Positions 18,573-27,635 of a stretch of 64,000 nt of DNA are shown here, in pieces. The notes beneath the pieces were generated by a model, which was not told where the DNA came from, did not search any database, and worked only from the letters and a program-made list of their open reading frames with translations. The DNA comes from CBDCVN01 sp965223045 (lineage in GTDB: Bacteria > Deinococcota > Deinococci > Deinococcales > Trueperaceae). Both the position numbers and the translations under genes were made by a program. How positions within the stretch are numbered: position 1 is the stretch's first letter; each line of letters starts with the position of its first letter. Location: NCBI GenBank assembly GCA_965223045.1, contig CBDCVN010000013.1:372001-436000 (forward strand). The letters are read 5' to 3'.

Positions 18573-18620
18573 GACATTAGCTTTGTACTATCACTATGCC
18601 ATTTTAAAGCACCTTCAGTA

Positions 18621-19757
18621 TTATCTATTAGCTCGATAAAGAGTTACCTCTTCTCTTTGTAGTTGCCTAAGCACAGTACCCGGATAGTAGAAATCCAAGA
18701 TTTGGTGATAGTCATAATTATGGTTGGCTAAAGTACGGGCTCCATACTGACTCATACCTACGCCATGACCCCAACCCTCTCCTCTAACTAATAAACCACC
18801 ACCACCTACTAGTTCAAAGTGGGTAGATTTCAAGCCCCAATCACGGATTATCTTATGCAAAATTGTACCTTGTAGCTCTAAGGTTTTCACCTCACCACGG
18901 ATCTCAATTTTTGCTACCCGTCCTGAATTACTCTTTTCCAAAATACGCACTGATTTAACCCTATCAATATCATAGCCATAAGCTTTTATGACCTTTTGTA
19001 CAGTGTTAGGCTCGAGGTTAAAAGTCCAATTAGAGTTAGGGCTATTTTGCACATAATCTGTCTTGACATCTAAGTAAGGTAAATTTAGCCCCCAAACTTC
19101 TAAGCTAGAGGCAACTTCTCCACCAGAATCGGCATGATAATAGGTATATGCAAAAGTGTCACCATAAGTAAGTACCATACCTGTTGTCTCGTGTATAGCT
19201 TGATCACTTAGATGATGCTCTGCACTCATGCCCTCATATACTTGACATTCAATAGTTGCACATACGTCATAGGCCGCATCAGGACTTAGTGAAGCAAGGG
19301 TGTAAGTACGCGCAGCTACGACTTGAGCCTTTAAGGCAGACATAGGCCAAGAAGCTTGCATTTCTGCAGGCACTACTCCACGCAAATAATCCTCTAAATC
19401 GACTATGTTAATAGCCTGAATAGTGTCGTCAATTGCTACTAATTCAAGGTTGCCACGATAAGGACGTTCCTGCCAGTAAATGGGGGTATCACTTAAAGGC
19501 TCGAGCTTTAAGCTTTGGCCAATAGCCATCCCATCTACAACAAGCTCGTTTGCTCGAGCACTTATAGGCCAACTCAAACCCACATTGGTACTAAAAAGCA
19601 AATTACCATTTACATAACCTTGGTGTGGGCCATTCATATGATAATCAATATGACTAGATTCACTCCCTAGTAGTACCCGAATGGGTGTAAGGGCAAAACT
19701 AAAACCAGCTGCTAAAAAGCAAAAACCGAGAAGAAACTTTAAAAATCGAGGAGTCAT
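18621..19757 (-). CDS. SpoIID/LytB domain protein, exported
   Basis: The 378-residue protein has an N-terminal signal (about 1-22). A SpoIID-type amidase-enhancer/lytic transglycosylase region follows with the motif GVVPAEMQASWP (catalytic glutamate), LKAQVVAARTY, and near the C-terminus GEGWGHGVGMSQYGA. SpoIID degrades denuded peptidoglycan in sporulating Firmicutes, but homologues without sporulation occur widely, including in Deinococcota. It probably acts on the cell wall outside the membrane. It lies between SURF1 and purB genes in an apparent operon. Confidence 0.85.
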   Translation of the reverse strand: MTPRFLKFLLGFCFLAAGFSFALTPIRVLLGSESSHIDYHMNGPHQGYVNGNLLFSTNVGLSWPISARANELVVDGMAIGQSLKLEPLSDTPIYWQERPYRGNLELVAIDDTIQAINIVDLEDYLRGVVPAEMQASWPMSALKAQVVAARTYTLASLSPDAAYDVCATIECQVYEGMSAEHHLSDQAIHETTGMVLTYGDTFAYTYYHADSGGEVASSLEVWGLNLPYLDVKTDYVQNSPNSNWTFNLEPNTVQKVIKAYGYDIDRVKSVRILEKSNSGRVAKIEIRGEVKTLELQGTILHKIIRDWGLKSTHFELVGGGGLLVRGEGWGHGVGMSQYGARTLANHNYDYHQILDFYYPGTVLRQLQREEVTLYRANR

Positions 19758-19804
19758 TAGTCCTAAATTATCTCACAAATAATTAATAAAAGCGAGGAAG
19801 GTTA

Positions 19805-20581
19805 TTACTTTAACTGCTTGGTTTCAAGTAAGGTCTTGCGCAGCAGCAAGGTGTAAACTACTAGCAAAATAATTGCGAAAGAAAACCACTGCAAAGCATA
19901 ACCTAAATGAGGTCCATTGTCAGTACTTGGTGGAGGGATCTCGAAAGGTAAACTGTCTTGTAGGTGACTCTCACTTATTAATCGTAGATAAATAGGCTCT
20001 AAAGGGTAACTAATTTGTGTTTGTAGCCTTTTTATATCTATCCAAAAAACTTTAGTTAGCTTGTTAGATGGGGGATCTTTTGCGCCAACAGGGCCTTGGG
20101 GTTGACTTTGTGCTGGCAGCAAAATTCCTACAAGTTCAACTTCACCATTAGGTGGTGTGGCAGCTGTAATTGGTGGCGAATCTAAGCTAGTAGGTATCCA
20201 ACCTCGTTCGATTAATAAAGCTTTACCACTGCTAAGCTTTAAGGGTGTTAGCAAATGATAGCCCGGTTGCCCATTGTATGAACGGTTGCGGATAAGTACT
20301 TCTTGCTCTACATCATAAATCCCTTTTACCACTGCTCGACGATAGGCGGCAGAGTTTTGGTCCTCTTTTTGAGCACTTAAGCTGTATTCCTCTTTAATTT
20401 TTTCAAAAGGCAAAGGGCTTTCCTCTAAACGTAAATTAACTAGAGCATTAGAATTTGCCTTCTGGTCTGCTCGTCTAAGTTGCCATAATCCAAAATTTAC
20501 AAAAACTATCACCATCACTAAGACTAGAATATGGGAAACTAGCCACCTAATAGAAAAAAATTGTTTTAATTCATTGTTCAG
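19805..20581 (-). CDS. SURF1-like cytochrome c oxidase assembly protein
   Basis: SURF1 helps mature heme-copper oxidase. The family N-terminus FGLWQLRRADQK is followed by about 190 residues including QPGYHLLTPL and LLIERGWIP, then a C-terminal membrane span (about WFSFAIILLVVYTLLL). The first standard start codon (20518) lies inside the first membrane segment and would delete conserved residues. The in-frame coding continues upstream as QFFSIRWLVSHILVLVMVIV, typical of SURF1. The only candidate starts there are CTG at 20581 or ATT just before it; CTG is used here, giving 259 residues. Heme O synthase is encoded upstream. Confidence 0.8.
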   Translation of the reverse strand: MNNELKQFFSIRWLVSHILVLVMVIVFVNFGLWQLRRADQKANSNALVNLRLEESPLPFEKIKEEYSLSAQKEDQNSAAYRRAVVKGIYDVEQEVLIRNRSYNGQPGYHLLTPLKLSSGKALLIERGWIPTSLDSPPITAATPPNGEVELVGILLPAQSQPQGPVGAKDPPSNKLTKVFWIDIKRLQTQISYPLEPIYLRLISESHLQDSLPFEIPPPSTDNGPHLGYALQWFSFAIILLVVYTLLLRKTLLETKQLK

Positions 20582-20881
20582 AAAAATCTACGCCTTATCC
20601 TATAGGTTAGGTGTTCCTGATTCTATTGCAGTGCTTGATCGAGAAAATATTTTTTTGAAACTCTGTATTCTCGTGCTATGGTGTTCAAATTTATAAATCT
20701 TGCGTCTCTATCACTATTAACCATACTATTGGTTTTTATAATCACTAAATCATCCAAAGTTATGCAAATTTATAAACACGTTTTCGCAGATGTTATAATT
20801 TGCGCTAAAGGTTGTCCAATAAGTGATAAGCTTCTCAGGTACTGTTGGGTAGAAGAGCTATGAAATCTGTTTTTACTGAGG
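20582..20881. other. 300-bp gap between the SURF1 and heme O synthase genes
   Basis: Nothing convincing is seen. A 61-codon plus-strand frame with a hydrophobic start lies here but lacks a ribosome binding site and resembles no family. The SURF1 promoter should be in this interval. Confidence 0.4.
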
Positions 20882-21808
20882 TTAAGCAAATATTCGATCA
20901 AGTACCATGCTTAAAAAAATTAAAGCTAGGTAAGACATAGAGTACTTATAAAGCCCAAGGGCATTTGAGCGCTCTATTGTTTGGCCTCTATGCGCTATTA
21001 AATAAAGCTTGGCAACTTTAAATAGCAGAAATAGGTTTAGTATTAAAGCCGCTAAAAAATAAGTAAGGCTCAACTCTTTCATCGAGAAAGGGATTAATGT
21101 CAGCACCATTGTCAATACAGCATACATAACCATTTGTAAAACTGTGGCACGCTCGCCAATTATTGCTGGTGCCATAGGTACTCCTACCTTAACATAATCA
21201 TCTTTGATAATAAGTGCTAGAGCCCAAAAATGAACAGGGGTCCATACAAAAACAACGGCAAAAAGGCACCAAGCCATTAAACTCAAATCACCAGTAACTG
21301 CTGACCAACCTACTAAGGGTGGAATAGCGCCTGCCGCTCCACCAATAACAATATTTTGCCATGTTGTACGCTTTAACCACATGGTGTAAATGAGTACATA
21401 AAAAGCAAGGCCTGCCCAAGAAAGTAGTGCTGCTAACCAATTTGAAGTAAAGCCAATTATTAAAAAAGATAAAATTGTTTGAGAAATAGCAAAGATAAGA
21501 GCATCTTTAGTAGAGATTAATGAGCTAGCAACGGGGCGCTTAGCCGTGCGCTTCATTTTTATATCTATGTCACGATCATAGATCATGTTATAAACGCCAG
21601 CCGCACCAGCTGACATATAACCCCCTATAAAAATACCAAACAAGGGTAACCAACCAGGGAAACCCTCAGCAGCAATAAACATAGCTCCTATAGTAGTAAA
21701 CAACAATAAGCTAATAACTTTGGGTTTGGTAAGTACCACATAATCACGCCAAGTGGCTTTATTAGATACACCACCTGACTCACTAGGCATATTTTGTATT
21801 TTCCTCAT
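20882..21808 (-). CDS. ctaB: protoheme IX farnesyltransferase (heme O synthase)
   Basis: The enzyme farnesylates protoheme to heme O for the terminal oxidase. The 308-residue UbiA-family protein has about nine membrane spans and the prenyltransferase motif NMIYDRDIDIKMKRTAKRP, with aspartates that bind the Mg-diphosphate. The second, TPVHFWALA, is also present. The ATG at 21808 is chosen because GAGGAG lies six bases upstream; a TTG 13 codons earlier is open but has no such signal. The N-terminal 25 residues are polar. A TATAAT box lies near 21870 on the minus strand. It is not fused to CtaA. Confidence 0.93.
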   Translation of the reverse strand: MRKIQNMPSESGGVSNKATWRDYVVLTKPKVISLLLFTTIGAMFIAAEGFPGWLPLFGIFIGGYMSAGAAGVYNMIYDRDIDIKMKRTAKRPVASSLISTKDALIFAISQTILSFLIIGFTSNWLAALLSWAGLAFYVLIYTMWLKRTTWQNIVIGGAAGAIPPLVGWSAVTGDLSLMAWCLFAVVFVWTPVHFWALALIIKDDYVKVGVPMAPAIIGERATVLQMVMYAVLTMVLTLIPFSMKELSLTYFLAALILNLFLLFKVAKLYLIAHRGQTIERSNALGLYKYSMSYLALIFLSMVLDRIFA

Positions 21809-22001
21809 CAAAGACTCCTCAGCAAAACTTGCCTTGGTATTTAGCAAGACTTAAAATTCATTGCTGAAATTATAACATAAAAGTTTGGAGTTCTTTTTAG
21901 TAAGAGTTTATTGCTACACTAAAGGCAGGTTAATTTTGAACATTTTATGCTTGCGTGCTTTGTAGACTGTAAATTACCTGAACGAAAGACGCAGAGCATT
22001 C

Positions 22002-22044
22002 AAGGTTATGTATTCCCAAGCTCTGCTTGGGAATAAGTTGATAG
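22002..22044. repeat. dispersed palindromic repeat, family B (copy 1)
   Basis: ATTCCCAAGC (22012-22021) and GCTTGGGAAT (22025-22034) form a perfect 10-bp stem with a TCT loop, preceded by CGCAGAGCATTCAAGGT and followed by AAGTT. Related copies lie near 23021-23065 and 31629-31652. Confidence 0.7.
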
Positions 22045-22101
22045 AATTTTGGGTTTATTTCAAAACGTCCAATTCTTAGCTGTTTAAAGTATTATAAATA
22101 T

Positions 22102-22821
22102 ATGAAAGCCATTAACAAACACCCCTTGGTACTTAAAGTCTTTGGCACTTTAGCCTTTATTTTTTTTGCAATAGGCTTCTATTTAGCCTTGGTAGTTTCA
22201 CCAACAGATACTACACAAGGACAACTTATCCGCATTCTTTACGCTCATGTGAGCGTAGCATGGATTTGCTTTTTAGCTGTTATTTTATGTGCTGTGTTTG
22301 GCAGTATTTATTTATGGAATAGCAATAAACTAAGCGATATTTTAGCTGTGGCTAGCGCTGAGATGGCGCTATTTTATTCTGGCCTAACAATTATAGGTGG
22401 TATGACATGGGGTAAATCTACTTGGGGTGTTTGGTGGACATGGGATGCCAAACTTACTACGACTGCACTTATGTTTTTTTTGCTAGTTGGTTATTTTATA
22501 GTGCGTGGGCTCATTGAATCTCCCCAAAGGCGTGGTAGAGTAAGTGCTGTAATTGGCCTTGTTATTTTAGCTGATGTGCCTATAGTTTACTTTGCCTCGG
22601 AATTTTTTAATACTTTACATCAGCCTCTTAGTTTACAAATAGGTGAAGAACCACAGATGGACCCTATTATGATTAAAATATTGTTATTTAATGTATTAGC
22701 AGCAGGCTTAATCTATGCTTACTTTATGACTGAGCGTGTGCGCTTAGGTCGTCTAGAAAGCAAATTAACAAGGGAGCAGGAACGTATTGAATTAACCCCT
22801 AAGGAAATCATTCATGTTTGA
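22102..22821 (+). CDS. ccmC: heme exporter protein CcmC
   Basis: CcmC handles heme and loads the chaperone CcmE during cytochrome c maturation at the outer face of the membrane. The 239-residue protein has six predicted membrane spans and the tryptophan-rich heme-binding motif WGVWWTWDAKLT. Conserved histidines are in YAHVSVAW and NTLHQPL. The ATG follows AT-rich sequence with a TATTAT box six bases upstream and no clear ribosome binding site, so a leaderless message is possible. The ccmD-like gene overlaps its end. Confidence 0.93.
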   Translation: MKAINKHPLVLKVFGTLAFIFFAIGFYLALVVSPTDTTQGQLIRILYAHVSVAWICFLAVILCAVFGSIYLWNSNKLSDILAVASAEMALFYSGLTIIGGMTWGKSTWGVWWTWDAKLTTTALMFFLLVGYFIVRGLIESPQRRGRVSAVIGLVILADVPIVYFASEFFNTLHQPLSLQIGEEPQMDPIMIKILLFNVLAAGLIYAYFMTERVRLGRLESKLTREQERIELTPKEIIHV

Positions 22822-22954
22822 TTCTTGGACACAGTGGCATTGGGTAGCTTTTGCTTGGGGGCAGGTTATTTTGGCTTATATTGGTTATGGTATTTATTTG
22901 CATAAGCGCGATAGACGACTTCAAGCAAGTAATGAGCACGATGAAAACAGTTAA
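22814..22954 (+). CDS. ccmD: CcmD-like small membrane protein
   Basis: This 46-residue gene is easily missed because of its length. Its ATG lies inside the ccmC stop region with an 8-nt overlap. The product, beginning MFDSWTQWHWVAFAW, has one membrane span and a basic tail HKRDRRLQ. CcmD proteins are small single-span proteins that release CcmE from CcmABC; position, size and topology all fit. Translation is probably coupled to ccmC. Confidence 0.75.
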   Translation: MFDSWTQWHWVAFAWGQVILAYIGYGIYLHKRDRRLQASNEHDENS

Positions 22955-23013
22955 TGTATCTGCAGCAACTTACTTTTGAAAATCTGATAGATATGCCTAA
23001 GCTATCAAAGTAA

Positions 23014-23065
23014 AAGGCTTAGAACGTTTAAGGTATGTATTCCAAATTAGAATTTGGGAACAAGT
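23014..23065. repeat. dispersed palindromic repeat, family B (copy 2, degenerate)
   Basis: CTTAGAACGTTTAAGGTATG then TCCAAATT (23041-23048) and AATTTGGGA (23051-23059) parallel the copy at 22002. The stem is imperfect. Confidence 0.55.
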
Positions 23066-23117
23066 TAGATTAGATCCAATTTCAATTGATGAATTCACCA
23101 AGGGTAATTCAAAACTC

Positions 23118-23159
23118 GTAGAGGCACAAGGTTTTGTTTTTCTACATGCACTAATGGAC
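23118..23159. repeat. dispersed palindromic repeat, family A (copy 2, inverted)
   Basis: The 28-bp core 23118-23145 with the flank TGCACTAATG aligns, in reverse complement, with 11453-11500. Several substitutions weaken its palindrome. Confidence 0.55.
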
Positions 23160-23231
23160 TATTCAATAAGCTCAATTCTATACAAGAATAAACTGTTAGG
23201 ATCAGTACATTCCACATAAACTAAGGGGTCA

Positions 23232-23840
23232 ATGAAAAAACTTCTTCTTACCGCTTTTGAACCATTTGGTGGCGAAATTATAAACCCTTCTCTTGAAGTA
23301 GCTCGAGCGATCAAAAAAGAACCCTTTGAGAAAGTATCTATAGAAGTACTCGAGCTTCCTGTCAAGAGGTTTCAAGCTCCAGAAAAGGCTATCAATCACA
23401 TCTTTAATAATCAGCCAGATGTCATGATTATGTTAGGAGAAGCTGGCCACCGTTCACACATTACTCCTGAGCGTGTAGCTATAAACATTGATGATTTTCC
23501 TATTCCTGACAACGTAGGTGATCAGCCAAAAGGTGAACCGATTATGAAAGACGGTCCTGTAGGCTACTTTTCAAAATTGCCTACTGACGAAATTATTAAA
23601 CAAGTCAATTCTGCTGGCATTCCTGCAGAAGTTTCCAACTCTGCTGGCACTTATTTATGTAACAGGCTGTTCTACAATATAATGCATGTGATCACTGTTC
23701 AAAAATTGCCTATTAAAGCAGGCTTCATTCACTTGCCTTACCTCCATGAGCAGGTTTTAAACAAAACTACTAATTTTCCAAGCATGTCGCGCAAAACTTT
23801 GATTGAAGCAGTGCGAATAGCTATAAAGGCATCAATATGA
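23232..23840 (+). CDS. pcp: pyroglutamyl-peptidase I
   Basis: This cysteine peptidase (family C15) removes N-terminal pyroglutamate from peptides in the cytoplasm. The 202-residue protein has the substrate motif FEPFGGEIINPS, the catalytic Glu region MLGEAGHRS, the catalytic Cys in SNSAGTYLCNRLFY and the catalytic His in GFIHLPYLHEQ. The length is normal. The gene ends in an ATGA overlap with lysK, so the two are translationally coupled. Why a pyroglutamyl peptidase pairs with a LysK-like enzyme is not obvious. Confidence 0.92.
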   Translation: MKKLLLTAFEPFGGEIINPSLEVARAIKKEPFEKVSIEVLELPVKRFQAPEKAINHIFNNQPDVMIMLGEAGHRSHITPERVAINIDDFPIPDNVGDQPKGEPIMKDGPVGYFSKLPTDEIIKQVNSAGIPAEVSNSAGTYLCNRLFYNIMHVITVQKLPIKAGFIHLPYLHEQVLNKTTNFPSMSRKTLIEAVRIAIKASI

Positions 23841-24916
23841 GTATTGATTCTAAAGAATTCCTGAAACAAGTCGTTGCAATTCCTAGTCTTTCCGGGGAAG
23901 AAAGTAAGGTAGCCAATTATATTGTAGAAACGTTAAAATCCTATGCCACAGAAACTTTTATTGATGGTGCAGGAAATGTAGTAGTTAAGTTTATGGGAAC
24001 AAGCAGCAAACAAATAATGTTTCTTGGTCACATTGATACAGTAGCTGGTGATATTCCTGTAGAGATTAAAGATAATAAGCTTTATGGACGTGGTAGTGTA
24101 GATGCCAAGGGATCTATTTGTACTGCCCTAATGGCTGCTGTAAACTTTTGGCAAAAACATAAAGACATTAATCTCATAGTTATAGGGGCTGTGGAGGAAG
24201 AGGCTGCTTCCAGCAAAGGTGCACGCTTCGTACTAGCAAATTACCCTAAGCCAGACGTACTAATAATAGGTGAACCTAGTGGCTGGGAAGGTATTACTTT
24301 AGGGTACAAAGGTAGGTTAGTCATTAAACTAATTACAGAGAAAGGTAACTTTCATAGTGCTGCTGAAGAGACCACGGCTGTAGAGGAAATGGTAATTGTT
24401 TGGCAAAAGTTGCAAGCTTGGCAAGAACAGTTAAATGAGCATGCTAAGGGTATTTTTAATAAAGTGCAGATGTCTTTACAAAGCATAAATTCTACTAATG
24501 ACGGCCTTCAACAGATTTGTAATGCATTTATAGGTTTTCGCTTGCCTCTAAGTTATCCTCCTAGTGAAATTGAAAAAAGCCTATCAGAATTTTTAGGTAA
24601 TGAAGGGTTGCAAGTGCAATTAGAGGTAAATACGCCTCGTGAACAGCCTTATCGTGCAGATAAGGATAGTGTACTTTCTCGAGCTTTTCGCAATGCAATT
24701 CGCCAACAAGGTGGTAAACCACGTTTTAAACTCAAGACTGGAACTAGTGACATGAATGTAGTAGCTCCACATTGGAAGGTACCTACTATAGCTTATGGGC
24801 CGGGAGACTCGAGTCTTGACCATACACCTATAGAGCATCTTGGTTTAGATGAATATGAGCAAGCCATAGCTGTTTTTGAAAGGGCGCTAGAGTTTTTGAC
24901 TGAAGCACAATTTTAA
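23837..24916 (+). CDS. lysK: LysK-like [amino-group carrier protein]-lysine/ornithine hydrolase
   Basis: LysK releases lysine (or ornithine) from the carrier protein LysW in the alpha-aminoadipate type pathway. The 359-residue M20 zinc peptidase shows the metal motifs GHIDTV, GRGSVDAKG and VEEEAASSKGA, then EPSGWEGITLGYKGR and TSDMNVVAP. It overlaps pcp by 4 nt. LysW itself and the other pathway genes are not in the window, so assignment relies on sequence pattern; an ArgE/DapE-type deacylase is the alternative. Confidence 0.8.
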   Translation: MSIDSKEFLKQVVAIPSLSGEESKVANYIVETLKSYATETFIDGAGNVVVKFMGTSSKQIMFLGHIDTVAGDIPVEIKDNKLYGRGSVDAKGSICTALMAAVNFWQKHKDINLIVIGAVEEEAASSKGARFVLANYPKPDVLIIGEPSGWEGITLGYKGRLVIKLITEKGNFHSAAEETTAVEEMVIVWQKLQAWQEQLNEHAKGIFNKVQMSLQSINSTNDGLQQICNAFIGFRLPLSYPPSEIEKSLSEFLGNEGLQVQLEVNTPREQPYRADKDSVLSRAFRNAIRQQGGKPRFKLKTGTSDMNVVAPHWKVPTIAYGPGDSSLDHTPIEHLGLDEYEQAIAVFERALEFLTEAQF

Positions 24917-24969
24917 AATAATCACGACTTAACTCATCTCATCCAAAAATCAGCGATTTAGCTGTTTTC

Positions 24970-25287
24970 AAAGAAATATTGATTATAATTAGAGCTATTA
25001 CGCTGCTTTTAATTGTACAGTAGAGTTTGCATCTAAAGAAGGTTTTTATCCAAGTGGCACAGGTCATGACCATTATCAGGTAAGGAAACATTTTAGGGAA
25101 AAGGTGGATAGCAATAAAAAGATTCGAAAAAATATATCTGCTAAAGTTAGATCGTTTGTACCAAAGACGTTGTAATGCAGATTATGATTCTGTATTAAAG
25201 AACCCACCAAAGGCACTAGCTGAAATCGCAATTTATGAGGCAAATAAGGCCTTAAAAAATTTAAACGCTTTTACTAAAGTCAACTAA
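24970..25287 (+). pseudogene. decayed HEPN-like (UPF0332-type) gene
   Basis: Plus-strand peptides belonging to one small HEPN-like family can be read but not in one frame. SYYAAFNCTVEFASKEGFYP and GHDHYQVRKHF occur in one frame, with an in-frame TAG just before SYYAAF (24990-24992). Then LDRLYQRRCNADYD and NPPKALAEIAIYEANKAL occur in the next frame, up to the stop at 25287. HEPN proteins are RNases or partners in toxin-antitoxin and defence loci. At least one frameshift and one nonsense mutation indicate loss of function. Confidence 0.55.
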
Positions 25288-25314
25288 TCTAGGGGCTGTG
25301 TGCGAGAATTCAAC

Positions 25315-27471
25315 CTATTCGTTTTCATCAATCACCCGTGCAGGACGCTTAAAGGCAAAAGTGTAACTACCTTTAGCATCATACACCCGTTTTACTTCAT
25401 CATAGAATGGATTCCTACCAACACCACTCAAATGTAACCATCCTCTAGCTCGAGTCATAGCAGTAAAAAGCTGGTTACGAGCTTTGGGGTCACTTTCTCG
25501 GTGGGCAATATAATCAAGCCCTAAAACATAGGCTACCTCGGCTTCATTGCCTTTAGCCCTAGCAACCCCTGTCAAAGTAACAGCTCCATCATGCCAAAAC
25601 TTATTACGCTCTTCTAAAGAAAAATGATCTACTTTAAGAATGTTTTCTCTAGGCATAGTGGGTAAGTAGTAGTTAATATTTTGCTCTCTTAATGCACCAG
25701 CTACTACTTGCAACTGACTAGTCATCTCAAAATGATTTCCTAGTAAAATAATTATTATGTCACGGCTGGGCTCGAGCTTTTCTTGCTCTATTTCTTTGGC
25801 AATACGTTGAGCTACTACCTGAGCTTCGGTAGCTCTAGTCCTAAAAGTCTCAAAATGGAATACAGGCTTTTCCCAAAACTTAGGAATAACATTGGGTGCA
25901 TTTTTCTCTGGCCTATGTACAGTTACCTCTTGTCCAGCACGAAAACTCCCGCTGACTTCATAACCAATGTCCTTCCACTCTTTAGCTGTGGTTATACCTG
26001 TTACCATACCTTCTTTGCGCAAAAGCCCCATGCCTAATGCATGTGCAGCACTAAGAATAGGAGCTGGAGTACGATAACAAACTTGCATAACTTCACTTTT
26101 ACTAGCCCCACCTTTGTACTTTGACCCCCGAGACAAAAGACCGCTTAACTCTTCCCCAAAAAGTTCTTTGTTTACAGGAACTTTTAAGTTATCTAGACTT
26201 TGAGCTTCATCATATGCCCAAGTTAAACGCCTTAAATGAGACTCTGTTTCGCTAGAAGGTTTTAAACTTTGATAGGCTAGCCAGTAAAAAGCTTGCTTAT
26301 CTTCAAGCTTAAGGTTAGCCACTAGGTCTTGCCCTTCATCAATAACTAGGGCATTAAAGAGAGGCTTTAGTACCTTGCTTTGCTCTTGGAGAGTTGCGAA
26401 AAAATCTTGTATTACCCAAGCAAACTTGTCATGAAAAGCAATGTTTTCAGGTATGTCTTTAACAGCTTTAGGCTTTATTTCATGAGCTTTAGCTACTAGG
26501 CTATAAAACCCTTCCTGTTTAGTGCTACCCCAAGCATGAAGCACGCGCAACTTCTGATTTGTAGATTCATAACCAACCTCACCGTTAGTAAAGCGGCGCA
26601 AAGTTTTATCTAAATGACGAATTATAGTGTCATAGAGGCTACGAGTATAAAAAACAAAAGCAATATCCCAATCTGGATGCTCTAAGTGCATGTGTGCAGC
26701 TCTTTGCACTAGTAAAACTGTTTTACCTGATCCAGCAATACCTCGAACCCTTTGTAAGCCTGGAGGAATCTGCTTGGAAATTCTCTCTTGTTGTACATCC
26801 ATACCCAAAATAGCCTCGCGTGATTCAGCCACTACACGTGCTCTACTTTTTCTTGACTCGGCAGGTCTTTCCTTAGAAGGTTCACGTATGTGTCCCCCAA
26901 CGCCGATCATGCTTTTTAAAGCTTCCCATTGTTCATCACTCAGAGCACGCCCTGCATGAGAAAGTTCTGCATCACAGATAGTATGAAATAAACTTTTGGG
27001 TCTTAGATTATCTTCAAAGATAATAGGAGGTGTAGCTAACGAAAAAAAGCCTTTATTTAACCAGTCATCAGAGTTAATGTAAGGCAAACTAACTAGAACT
27101 CGGCCACAAATGGCATCTTTTAGTATAGGTTCAGCTTCGCATTGCTCGAGCAGTGCAAACAACTGATTTTCGGCTTGCTCATAGGGATTAATAGTTTCCT
27201 TGTAACCATTAGAGCAGATCCACACAGGTCCGTTTGTATCGTAAATATCCTCGAGCTTAAAACCTTTAACTTCAATGATTATAATGCCTAAGTACTGATC
27301 AGCCACCAGAATATCAGGTTTCTTACGTACATTCCCTTGTCTAACAAAAAGTGTATATTCACGGTAGCCAATAGCATCTCGCTTAGCAAAAGCACTTTTT
27401 ACAGCTTCAAAGACTCGCTTTTCAGCATCACTACCATAACCATCTGAGCCTGCATCTATGAACATGCTCAT
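25315..27471 (-). CDS. NERD nuclease domain fused to an SF1 (UvrD-like) helicase
   Basis: This 718-residue protein begins with a NERD domain (about 15-120) whose PD-(D/E)xK core reads KKPDILVADQYLGIIIIEVKG. A superfamily 1 helicase follows: motif I GIAGSGKT, Ia FVFYTRSL, II VIDEGQD, IV-like CYRTPAPILSAAH, V VTLTGVARAKGNEA and VI FTAMTRARGWLH. Such NERD-helicase proteins can take part in DNA repair or in anti-phage systems. The gene has a strong leaderless-type promoter. Neighbours include a dead HEPN-like gene and orphan small genes, so a defence role is possible but unproven. Confidence 0.85.
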   Translation of the reverse strand: MSMFIDAGSDGYGSDAEKRVFEAVKSAFAKRDAIGYREYTLFVRQGNVRKKPDILVADQYLGIIIIEVKGFKLEDIYDTNGPVWICSNGYKETINPYEQAENQLFALLEQCEAEPILKDAICGRVLVSLPYINSDDWLNKGFFSLATPPIIFEDNLRPKSLFHTICDAELSHAGRALSDEQWEALKSMIGVGGHIREPSKERPAESRKSRARVVAESREAILGMDVQQERISKQIPPGLQRVRGIAGSGKTVLLVQRAAHMHLEHPDWDIAFVFYTRSLYDTIIRHLDKTLRRFTNGEVGYESTNQKLRVLHAWGSTKQEGFYSLVAKAHEIKPKAVKDIPENIAFHDKFAWVIQDFFATLQEQSKVLKPLFNALVIDEGQDLVANLKLEDKQAFYWLAYQSLKPSSETESHLRRLTWAYDEAQSLDNLKVPVNKELFGEELSGLLSRGSKYKGGASKSEVMQVCYRTPAPILSAAHALGMGLLRKEGMVTGITTAKEWKDIGYEVSGSFRAGQEVTVHRPEKNAPNVIPKFWEKPVFHFETFRTRATEAQVVAQRIAKEIEQEKLEPSRDIIIILLGNHFEMTSQLQVVAGALREQNINYYLPTMPRENILKVDHFSLEERNKFWHDGAVTLTGVARAKGNEAEVAYVLGLDYIAHRESDPKARNQLFTAMTRARGWLHLSGVGRNPFYDEVKRVYDAKGSYTFAFKRPARVIDENE

Positions 27472-27477
27472 GTCTGT

Positions 27478-27506
27478 ATTGTGTAGTTGCTATGGGTTAT
27501 AGTCAA
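27478..27506 (-). promoter_or_regulatory. leaderless-type promoter of the NERD-helicase gene
   Basis: TTGACT (27501-27506), 17-nt spacer, CACAAT (27478-27483), then 6 nt to the ATG. The geometry is identical to the clpB promoter. No ribosome binding site is seen. Confidence 0.65.
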
Positions 27507-27635
27507 GCTGCAAAACTTAATTAATGCTTTTTCTAATGTTTTGGTTTTGTGTGAGCCACTCAGAATTTTCCTGTTGCTGAATAGATAACAGTTAATATTG
27601 AACTGCTAGACATAAGTGACAAATAATCCTATGAG

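Noticed and set aside
20678..20863. 61-codon plus-strand frame with a hydrophobic N-terminus
   Set aside because: No ribosome binding site or promoter, no family resemblance, and it lies antisense to the SURF1 upstream region.
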